DNA from: Haliotis asinina
Taxonomy: Eukaryota > Mollusca > Gastropoda > Lepetellida > Haliotidae
Direction of reading: 5' to 3'
DNA length: 64,000 nucleotides
Assembly (NCBI RefSeq): GCF_037392515.1
Contig: NC_090280.1
Coordinates: 23,379,118 to 23,443,117 of the forward strand
Of the stretch, positions 34,501-42,930 are shown piece after piece; position 1 is the stretch's first letter; each line of letters starts with the position of its first letter. The translations under genes were made by a program, and so were the position numbers. The notes under the pieces are model-generated. The model ran no database searches. It saw only the letters and a list, made by a program, of their open reading frames with translations, and was not told where the DNA came from.

Positions 34501-37500
34501 ACGATTGTTACTCCCATACTTTACCACAGACGATTGTTACTCATACTTTATCATAGACGATTGTAACTCATACTTTACCACAGACGATTGTTACTCCCAT
34601 ACTTTACCATAGACGATTGTAACTCCCATACTCTACCATAGACGATTGTTACCCCCATACTTTACCATAGACGATTGTAACTCCCATACTTTACCATAGA
34701 CGATTGTAACTCCCATACTTTACCATAGACGATTGTTACCCCCATACTTTACCATAGACGATTGTAACTCCCATACTTTACCATAGACGATTGTTACCCC
34801 CATACTTTACCATAGACGATTGTAACTCCCATACTTTACCATAGACGATTGTTACCCCCATACTTTATCATAGACGATTGTAACTCCCATACTTTACCAT
34901 AGACGATTGTAACTCCCATACTTTACCATAGACGATTGTAACTCCCATACTTTACCATAGACGATTGTAACTCTCATACTTTACCATAGACGATTGTTAC
35001 CCCCATACTTTATCATAGACGATTGTAACTCCCATACTTTATCATAGACGATTGTAACTCATACTTTACCACAGACGATTGTTACTCCCATACTTTACCA
35101 TAGACGATTGTAACTCCCATACTTTACCATAGACGATTGTTACCCCCATACTTTACCATAGACGATTGTAACTCCCATACTTTACCATAGACGATTGTAA
35201 CTCCCATACTTTACCATAGACGATTGTTACCCCCATACTTTACCATAGACGATTGTAACTCTCATACTTTACCATAGACGATTGTTACCCCCATACTTTA
35301 CCACAGACGATTGTTACTCCCATACTTTATCATAGACGATTGTAACTCCCATACTTTACCATAGACGATTGTTACCCCCATACTTTACCATAGACGATTC
35401 TTACTCCCATACTTTACCATAGACGATTGTAACTCCCATACTTTACCATAGACGATTGTTACCCCCATACTTTACCATAGACGATTGTAACACCGATACT
35501 TTACCACAGACGATTGTTACTCCCATACTTTATCATAGACGATTGTAACTCCCATACTTTACCATAGACGATTGTTACTCCCATACTTTACCATAGACGA
35601 TTGTAACTCCCATTCTTTACCATAGACGATTGTTACCCCCATACTTTATCATAGACGATTGTTACTCCCATACTTTATCATAGACGATTGTAACTCCCAT
35701 ACTTTACCATAGACAATTGTTACTCCCATACTTTACCACAGACGATTGTTACTCCCATACTTTACCATAGACGACTGTTACTCCCATACTTTACCATAGA
35801 CGATTGTTACCCCCATACTTTACCATAGACGACTGTTACTCCCATACTTTACCATAGACGATTGTAACTCCCATACTTTACCACAGACGATTGTTACTCC
35901 CATACTTTACCATAGACGATTGTTACTCCCATACTTTATCATAGACGATTGTTACTCCCATGCTTTCACATAGACGATTGTTCCTCCCATAGTTTAACAT
36001 AGACGATTGTTACTCACATACTTTACCACAGACGATTGTTACTCCCATACTTTACCATAGACGACTGTTACTCCCATACTTTACCATAGACGATTGTTAC
36101 CCCCATACTTTACCATAGACGACTGTTACTCCCATACTTTACCATAGACGATTGTAACTCCCATACTTTACCACAGACGATTGTTACTCCCATACTTTAC
36201 CATAGACGATTGTTACTCCCATACTTTATCATAGACGATTGTTACTCCCATGCTTTCACATAGACGATTGTTCCTCCCATAGTTTAACATAGACGATTGT
36301 TACTCACATACTTTACCACAGACGATTGTTACTCCCATACATTACCATAGACGTACGACAGTTCGCTTTGAGGAACGAGACCCAGCTGCAGTTTTCTGAA
36401 ACTTTCAACGGATCATTGAAGCAAACTTGCCACTAATTCCTATCCGAACGTACACAATATTAATTTCTGTTCTGTTTACACAACAAAGACAAGTTGTCAC
36501 AAAACTGTCACTTAAAAACAGAGTTTCAAGGAGAAGTAATGCTTCTGTTACCTAAAACAAGGTAGGTTCTTACTCACAGAGGACATCCAGTACATGTTCG
36601 TGACTCCAGTCAGACTCCAGACCCTCCTCCACAGCCTGGCACCTGTAGGTGTCTCCCTGGTTCTCTCTGCTGACGTGGGTTATTGTCAGGTCATCTCCAC
36701 CTGTAGGGGACTCATCACCAGATTCTAGCAGGGTCCTGTCCCTCCTCCAGATGTAGGCCATGACCAGTGAGTTGTCGTCCGGGGGTAGACTCCGGGAGGA
36801 GGAGAAACATGTGAGGGTGACATTCTCACCTGATACAGGTGAGGCAGGTCTGGTGATGGTAGGTGTGACTGGCTTCTCTGTGTAAAATGTAACAGCTGTG
36901 CTGTAACCTTACCACGGGTCTCATTGTACAAGATTTCCCTAACTCCTTTATACTTGTATTTATATGCTATTCATCATTATTATCCATCAATTGTTAAACA
37001 GTTAAAGTGTTCACTCGTCACGCCAAAGATCCTCCTTCTCCCTCCCTCCCTCCCACACTCACTCACTCACTCACTGACTCACTCAGTGTTCCACAGTTAC
37101 AGCAGGGAATACGTGTTGGCTGGATCGTAAAACTCCAATTGTTGATTAAATGTGATAATTACCACACAACTACTGGCTGAATCGAGTTAAACGTACTTTC
37201 GAGAGAGAGGCATTAAAAGATTGTGAGACTGATAGACTCGGATACACTTATCCATGTTAACCTGCGATAAAGCTTCATTGTCGGTAAGTATAGAAGAACC
37301 AGCATTTCTTTGGAATAGTTGACATACACACCATACACACAATACACACAGTCACACACGCACATTAACACGCAATACACATAAGCACACACAAAATACA
37401 CACATGCAGTCACACAATACACACACGCACAAACAGTACACAAAAGCACACACACAATACACACATGCACACACGCGCGCACGGGCACTCGCACACTAAC

Positions 37501-37974
37501 ACACACACATCTGGATCTATGTCGCCATGTACCAGGCCAGTGTCCAATAATGTCCAATGTCCAGCTATTCATTCATGTTGGCGATGCATTACAACAGTCA
37601 ACCTTTATTCTTCATATACTACTCACGTGCTACAACGAGGACCTGTCTACACCCAGTGACTTCCTGTCCATTGCTTCCCTGACAGCAGTAAGTACCAGCG
37701 TCCTGTACAGTAACATTGTAGATGGTAAACCTCATCTGTCCGGTCTGTGATGGTGAGTCCTCTCCGGTGTATGTGATCCTGTTCTTGTAGCCGGTGTGAC
37801 TACTGTTGAGTACCACTACATGGGGTGACATTTGCTTGACCAGTAACAGTTTCTCAGCAACCGAACCATTCACCCATACAAAATATATAAAGCTGACATT
37901 CGCTGGGTTCAAGGTTATATTAACTTCCTCGCCAACACGTGTAACAGTGTATGGGTATTCCGTTGTCATGGACG
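25405..37974 (-). CDS. IgSF receptor with ITAM tail, right copy, intact exons
   Basis: Minus-strand gene model, coding order: V 37974-37627, Ig2 36877-36578, Ig3 32045-31779, TM1 30513-30391, cassette exons 28455-28434, 28038-27983, 27635-27614 and 27279-27224, TM2 26665-26549, 16-nt exon 25947-25932, ITAM exon 25588-25405. Every exon has an open frame, AG/GT borders and compatible phase. Predicted role: cell-surface recognition receptor signalling through tyrosine phosphorylation. TM1 with its cassettes and TM2 with the ITAM are best read as alternative membrane/tail modules, because splicing both would put the ITAM on the outer face. No leader exon was found upstream of V within about 4.9 kb, so the model is 5-prime incomplete. 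Ligand and orthology are unknown. Confidence 0.7.
25932..25947 (-). CDS. 16-nt micro-exon
   Basis: Same 16 bases as 10724-10739, with acceptor TTACTTGCAG and donor GTACACG. It converts phase 1 to phase 2 so that TM2 can join the ITAM exon in frame. Confidence 0.6.
26040..26160 (-). mobile_element. tRNA-headed SINE (mirror copy)
   Basis: The plus strand shows GGAATCGAACCTGCGTCTG, the complement of a B box, and CCACTGACCTACCGACCGC, the complement of the A box. Counterpart of 10525-10640. Confidence 0.7.
26549..26665 (-). CDS. TM2 transmembrane exon, intact
   Basis: 117-nt phase 1-1 exon. It encodes GDANVDDIVPIVVVYSV, MLTAVAVVVAALTVLVC and KDVK: an acidic stalk, one membrane-spanning segment without charged residues, and a basic end. 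Because the segment has no charged residue, no charge-pair adaptor like vertebrate DAP12 or FcR-gamma is implied. The tail that follows carries its own ITAM. Not homologous by eye to TM1 beyond VPIV and GVV-like words. Confidence 0.75.
27224..27635 (-). CDS. Tail cassette 2, right receptor
   Basis: Exons 27635-27614 (22 nt) and 27279-27224 (56 nt). Product ERGCARHRVVSYHRED, then ENDGSYQEIE. Tyr in YQEI aligns with YEEI of cassette 1. Splice borders TTTCAG/GTGAGT and ACCAG/GTTGGT. Read-through of the weak second donor gives GWCLKVNN and a stop. Confidence 0.7.
27380..27545 (+). mobile_element. 250-bp gastropod repeat fragment, plus
   Basis: Begins TTTAACGCCGCACTCAGCAATATG and carries CTGTAAATAAATGG, CCAGATAATCCAGTGTTCAAC and GATCCCGTTCATCACC; mirror of 9190-9350. 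Confidence 0.65.
27983..28455 (-). CDS. Tail cassette 1, right receptor
   Basis: Exons 28455-28434 (22 nt, GTTTCAG/GTGAGT) and 28038-27983 (56 nt, CCCCAG/GTTGGT). Product GRGCTYYRVVTYTRD, then GGYEEIAG. The pYEEI-type motif and the VTY tyrosine are conserved with the left copy and with the 61-63 kb cassette (GGYQEIE). Confidence 0.7.
30391..30513 (-). CDS. TM1 transmembrane exon, right receptor
   Basis: 123 nt, phase 1-1, acceptor ATGTTTCAG, donor GTAATACGG. Like 6211-6333: short stalk with EVSESGVVSIV, a long aliphatic helix and CRKHRRG-type basic end. It supports type I membrane topology for the receptor. Confidence 0.85.
31779..32045 (-). CDS. Ig3 (C2-like) exon, right receptor
   Basis: 267-nt phase 1-1 exon, acceptor CATTACAG, donor GTAAGTC. 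Landmarks in order: EEGKPVTVRC, ADCNPAC, VTWWDTSR, SGQYTCHVNNSHG, RNLTLEVF. Canonical Ig cysteines plus the extra C-x3-C. Intact. Confidence 0.85.
32331..36377. repeat. 29-bp minisatellite inside a terminal-inverted-repeat element
   Basis: About 138 copies of a 29-bp unit (GACGATTGTTACTCCC, then ATACTTTACCATA, with CAT/CTT and GTT/GTA variants) fill the intron between Ig2 and Ig3. The array is bounded by perfect 15-bp inverted ends, CGTTCCTCAAAGCGA at 32331-32345 and its complement at 36363-36377. The direct repeat GACCC beside both ends may be a target duplication. A higher-order period of 290 bp (ten units) is visible at 35731-36310. No such array exists in the left receptor. Confidence 0.9.
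36578..36877 (-). CDS. Ig2 (C2-like) exon, right receptor
   Basis: 300-nt phase 1-1 exon, acceptor TTTTACACAG, donor GTGAGTAAG. Landmarks: ENVTLTCFSSSRSL, AYIWRRDRTLLESGDES, GGDDLTITHVSREN, GDTYRCQAVEEG, SDWSHEHVLDVL. Both canonical cysteines and the C-strand Trp are present. Intact, and the reference for the deletion in 1821-2098. Confidence 0.88.
37045..37505. repeat. (CTCA)n and CA-rich microsatellites in intron
   Basis: ACTCACTCACTCACTGACTC at about 37050-37085 and a long interrupted (CA)n tract at 37310-37505, in the intron between V and Ig2 of the right receptor. The long reverse open frame here is Cys/Val low complexity, not a gene. Confidence 0.85.
37627..37974 (-). CDS. V-like Ig exon, right receptor
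   Basis: 348-nt phase 1-1 exon with acceptor TTGAGTGCAG and donor GTGAGTAG. It starts SMTTEYPYTVTRVGEEV and ends with QDAGTYCCQGSNGQEVTGC. The B-strand Cys is absent (VNITLNP); the C-x10-C hairpin pair is kept, with a further Cys just before it. Open frame, with several N-glycosylation motifs. Confidence 0.85.
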
Positions 37975-38519
37975 CTGCACTCAAAACAAATATTACTCAT
38001 TAAAACAAGGCTAACAGTTGACATATGCATTCAAACACAGTATTTAAGCTCGCTCAATATAACACAAGTTCACAGATACATGCCACATATACAGGCACGA
38101 AAATGAAATGTAAACCAGAAATTAACGCGTCAAAATATCTAGTTTCTCTCAAAACTATTTTCTTAGACAACACTGGTTATTTATAAAAAGTCATGTAAAG
38201 CTCAGTTAATGTTTTTTTTTCAGCTGACAGGTACATACCACACACATGTAAGCCCAAAAACAGAATGTGAGCCACAGACATGGCTACTAGCGTGGTAAAT
38301 TCATACTGACACATCACGCACTTTCACAATTGCTTTCAAGCGTTGAAATATTTAGTTTCGCTGGATAATATTTCCCTAGAAAAAGTGAGTAACTTCCCGT
38401 TGAATTTTGACATATGTTTACGTGCGTTTAACCTTTAATAGTTACTAATTAGTAGTTTACATTCACATCGACAGACAAAACGTTGATGACTGATGACTCA
38501 CAAATCTGGTTTTAGTGGA

Positions 38520-38680
38520 TAATATTACAGTTATATGGCAGAGGTCTGTATGTAATAGAGTCTGGACCAGACAATCCAGTGATCAATATCGTGAGCATCA
38601 GTCTGCTCAATCGGGATACCATATATTTATCAACTAAATCAGCGAGTCACCTACTCCCGTTATTCAGACAGATAGTAACA
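38520..38680 (+). mobile_element. 250-bp gastropod repeat, plus
   Basis: TCTGGACCAGACAATCCAGTG, GTGAGCATCAGTCTGC and AAATCAGCGAGTCACC; positional match of 20100-20255. Confidence 0.75.
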
Positions 38681-39025
38681 CAGTTTACAAATCATCTAAC
38701 ACTGGTCAAAATATCAATATACGAAAACTGATCTCAGTTTGAAAATATTGTGAAGGAATAATGCTGTTTTATGTTATTTTCTGACAAATGTGCAAAATAG
38801 AGTTTTCAAAATCAGTTTGTCGACCATCACAGTGTGGATGGTGCAATTCTGTTATTGGTGTATCATCGTTATTCCTGTATATGTTGACTTTGAAATGGTT
38901 CTAGGATACCAGATATTTACAAAGTGCCTGGATCAAATGATGCCTGAACGTAATAATGTTCATTCATTAACAACAACTTGAAACAGAACCTAATCACTTT
39001 GATTTGGGTACGTACATACATGGGA

Positions 39026-39583
39026 TACATAAGAATGTAGATTTTTATGGATATCAACCAATATCGACCAAGGAGTGTACCTACCAAGTGCCTGGGACTT
39101 ATTGATAAATTAATCTCATCTATCTGTGTACATTCTATCTATGTAATTCATGTATAGTCAATCTACCCGAGTACATCCTTACCTACTTGTGTTTGTACAT
39201 CATCAACCCTCATGTAAACATGCTCACCCCCTATCGTGTGTTATGTACATCATCCTATCATGCGTAATGTATCACCATTGGCTTCCATCCTTATCCCCAA
39301 TCATGTACATCGTACTTACCCCGTATCTGTGTTATGTAAACATATCCAATCACCATTGGCTTCCATCATTGTTATCTTAACTATCGGCTTCCTATCAGTG
39401 CTTGTTTATAGTAGCTTTCGTTAACTCATTCCACTTGTTACTTTGTTATTGTTTTACCTGTACATATAAATACACCTCTGTATCCCTTTCTCAATCACCT
39501 GATGAAGGAGTAAGCATTAACTCCGAAACGTTGTGTTCTCTCATAAAGAAGTTGATATCCATAAAAATCTTCATTCTTATGTA
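39026..39583. mobile_element. Inverted-repeat element with hammerhead-like core
   Basis: The ends 39026-39058 and 39551-39583 are inverted repeats of 33 bp with a single mismatch (core GATTTTTATGGATATCAAC). Near the right end, 39499-39530 reads CTGATGA, then a 5-bp stem GGAGT/ACTCC, then GAAACG. This is the layout of a hammerhead ribozyme catalytic core, found in Penelope-like elements and other retrotransposons. No open frame. Confidence 0.55.
39499..39530 (+). ncRNA. Hammerhead-ribozyme-like core
   Basis: CTGATGA (39499-39505), stem II GGAGT...ACTCC (507-511 with 520-524), GAAA (525-528). Both invariant boxes and the stem between them are in the right order. I could not build a convincing stem III or cleavage site from the following CGTTGTGTTCTC, so activity is not shown. 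Confidence 0.4.
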
Positions 39584-39849
39584 TTTTCACTTCTAAATGA
39601 CATTCAAAGACTTGATGGGATACATAGTTCACCGAGGGAGGCTTTGCTTGATTCATATCTCCCAATTTTTAGAAATCTTTTAAAAAACTTCTTATAGATA
39701 ATATCTATTTCTTTTGAATAAGTCTCCAAATTCCGGCTCCATAATGTAATATAGGTGTTATTTGTTTTTCGAATATGATCCAGGCGATTGTAGAAGAGAA
39801 TGCCTTGTTCTTGTTGAAAAGTCTAAATACAACCAAGCAGGCTCAAAAC

Positions 39850-40690
39850 GCCTTTGTGCAAACCAGTCTCGATGAAAATACTACACTATGGTGTTTTTAG
39901 TATGTCTTTTCCGTTAGCAGTTGAATGAAGAAAACCCGTCTCTCACAATGATGACGCCGCTATGGAACACAACAATATTTGATTTGTTGAGATTCGGTTC
40001 CAGATCCGATTTGAAGCAAAGCGATTCCAGAAAGTTCTACTCTCTTGACGCAGCTACAGAATAGAACAATATCGTCTGCATACATTAGCAATAGTAGATC
40101 TTGGATGTCTTTTGTAACGAACATTCCAGTATTACACAATTTATTAAGCTCATATGCATGCTCATTAATGAAGAGCATAGGACTGAGGATGCATCCTTGT
40201 CTCACTTACAGGGAAATGTCGGAAGTCTTTTTGCGTTAATTGTTTACTTTAACACTTGCCTTTATAGATGCGTACATGTGTTTTGTAATGATTAACTTGC
40301 CATGGTATCCATATTTAATCACTATGTAAAGCAATTTGTTCCTGGCAACAATTTGAACAATTGTTTGCAATCTGTGAATCCACAGTAAAATCGACCCTTT
40401 GTCTTTCACGGGTACTTGGAACATAAGGCCTGTAGCGTGAGTATGTGGCCTGCTTGACTTTCATTCATATCAAGCCTTTTTCTCACATGTATATCCAAAA
40501 GAGGAATGAAGATTTTACCCACAATGTTAAACAGAGAGATTCCGCGGTAGTTGCCAGGGTCCAGCTTGTCATATGTTTTATATCGGGAAGAATTAATATA
40601 ATAATATTCCACTGACTCGGGGTCTTTCTCGTTGGTTGTTTTTTACTACAAGTAATGCCGTTAGGGACTTTGGTAATTTCACGCATTCCA
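39850..40690 (-). mobile_element. Non-LTR retrotransposon (LINE) reverse transcriptase fragment
   Basis: On the minus strand: PGNYRGISLFNIVGKIF (around 40.5 kb), then RQGCILSPMLF (40.19 kb), then LLLMYADDIVLF (40.08 kb). These are consecutive RT blocks, including the catalytic YADD. Frames are broken between blocks and no endonuclease or 5-prime end is seen. Confidence 0.75.
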
Positions 40691-40718
40691 TTTCTTCTTG
40701 TTGAAGAAAGTTGAAGCG

Positions 40719-41190
40719 TCAGTATAAGAACCTCTGTTGCGTCAGCAACTTATGGCTACAGCCCGATCCCGTCTCAGTCGAGGCATTGGGCGTACTAACG
40801 TAGGCCTTCCCGCTTGAGACGAGTAACTGTTCATCGAAACTCACAGGCGGTAGGCTAGCAAATGATATTATCCTTGTCAAATCCAGATAGCTCAGAAATC
40901 CACTCCATCGTAGCACTATACTCTGCGTTTTCTCTACAGCCTGTATTTTATTTTCCCAAACCTTCCTGGATCTAGAGGTGAATCTAGAGGTCAGATGATG
41001 AAAGTACAGTTTTAGTTCTGTGGTCACAAATGCACCCCATACCATGACGCCTCTTCCCTTAAACGGATGAACCTCCGCTACGTCGAAATACTGCCGTCGT
41101 CTCTGAACAGACTGATCCAAACATTCATCTATAAAGAGCACCCAATCACGTCCCTACCACCGACGTACAGTTGCAGACAGCCATAAAAGG
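40719..41190 (-). pseudogene. Tc1-like transposase relic
   Basis: A 140-codon open frame at 40719-41141 includes FIDECLDQSVQRRRQYF, GRGVMVWGAF and ELKLYF, the central catalytic region of a Tc1-type transposase. The HTH and C-terminal parts are missing. It sits in the third flank copy where the other two have the same relic. Confidence 0.6.
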
Positions 41191-42887
41191 AGCGCTAAGG
41201 TAATTTACCAACCATACCAAGTCGTCGAAAGACTGTTCGCTCATGGCGTGTCCTAATGTTCTCGTCCCCGTCGATATCACTATCATGAATCTTTTCTGAG
41301 GGTGGATCTTCAGTCAATGTTGTGAATCTTGGTCTTTCCGATCTTATAATTTCAAGCATCTTTAGTAAAATATATGTATCTATTTTGAAAAGACGTCTTA
41401 CGTTTTGGACTAACACCTACGATAAACCCGTGGAATTACAGGCCGGATGACCGTGAGAGATGCTCCACAAAATAAATTTATTTCCGTGATATAACGCTAT
41501 TTTTCAGAGAAAATAGTGCAAGTTTTTTTATGGTATTTGTAGAATTTTTTACAACGTTAAAAGGACGGTTTTGAAAAGGAGAGGGGCTTCTCCAAAAATG
41601 TTTAATGGAGTACAAGCTGGAGAACATTCATGTGTTAAACCGTGAGTGGACGACAGGGTTGTGTCCTTAGCCCATATCTATTCCGTACCTTTATCATTGA
41701 ATTAGCACATGAATTGAATCCACATGTAAACCTACTATCCAGTTTCATCCAGGGATGATTGAGCTGTGTAAATTATGGTCTGCATTACTGTTTATCTAAA
41801 ATTGATTAACACGTCGCTGTTTCGTGAGAATGTAGATTGTGGAAACGCCCATGTGGTGATGTGTAGAGTATTAACTGAACAACTGCATTACCTGTATACT
41901 TTTGAATGTTATGGTAACCGATGTGGTGTATGACAAATCTACATGTGATGTTTATGTTCTTTGCTAGCTTATTGCTTTGTGAAGATATTGTAATAATCGT
42001 AAACCATTCAATTATTGCCTGATTGTGTATCATATCATTCAGCTGCTGTGTATTATAAACTGGTCGTTTATGTAGTGTTGTGTGTGGGTTGGTATAGTCA
42101 GTCCTCTTGCGAGCAGATTCCCTAACTCTCGTGTTTTAATATTAAGGATATTACACAGATTTATGCCAATTCTTCAAGATACTTGACCACTAAAATTATT
42201 CATATTCAATGCATGGGTCTGAGGTTTGCTGTGTTAGATAGCGTAACAAATATACAAACCATTCACATCTTTGTATGTATATGCTTTCTTGGAGACGTCG
42301 ACACCAACCTGCATAGTATTGGGTAAATGTGGCAGAAATCCATTATATATTTTTACGTTTAAATGTGCCATGAAATATTGAATTAGATTATTATGTATGT
42401 CTAATGTAAGATAACCAAAGGAATGTTTTAGAATGCTTTTACAAGCAGGTAATAATGGCAAAAAAACTATTGGATGTAAAGGCCGAATTTGTTGTTTCGT
42501 CTTGGATTCGACTATTATGGGATTCACAAACCGTGAGTAAAGAATCCTTCATGGCGGGACACATGGCATGATTAAAATGTTCGGATGAACAGGACTGACA
42601 CTTCTCTCTCTTCAACAGTTCTAAAACTAGAAATTATGCCTCCTATAAGGTGCCTTTGGAATTATGCCTCAAACGATTAACAACTGCAAAAATCCGCGTG
42701 GCCATGGCATAGTTTCGTTGCAGTTCCAATGGTCTCAAAATAGCAACAGGAAGATACAAATAAGAGTAAATGCATTATTTCGGACAACAAGGATATGACT
42801 CATTTGACTGGGAATATTGTCAACTGAAAGGATAGAGCGACGCAGGAATCGCAAAGCAGTCAGCATCAGTCCATCAAGCCTGTGACC

Positions 42888-42930
42888 ATGTTTCTGTTAT
42901 ACGTTGTTACCGGAGGGCTATATGTGGGTG
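42888..42930 (+). CDS. Leader (signal peptide) exon
   Basis: ATG at 42888 preceded by TGTGACC. 43 nt encode MFLLYVVTGGLYVG plus one base, donor GTAAGT. Length and phase match the leader at 534-576. A short hydrophobic leader, 112 nt upstream of its V exon. Confidence 0.75.

Larger units (their letters stand above)
37975..42650 (-). other. Third copy of the V-exon upstream flank
   Basis: Aligns in the same orientation with 19575-23200, for example GATACATGCCACATATACAGG against GATACATGGCACCTATACAGG, and GCGTAACAAATATACAAACC near both far ends. It is more diverged than the two palindrome arms are from each other and is interrupted at 39.0-40.7 kb by LINE and inverted-repeat insertions. No leader exon was recognised on the minus strand. 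Confidence 0.6.

Noticed and set aside
32358..36352. CRISPR-like array of 29-bp repeats
   Set aside because: Units are head-to-tail with no spacers and the DNA is plainly eukaryotic (introns, SINEs, IgSF exons). It is a minisatellite.
37213..37572. 119-codon minus-strand Cys/Val-rich open frame
   Set aside because: Generated by the CA microsatellite; lies in a receptor intron.
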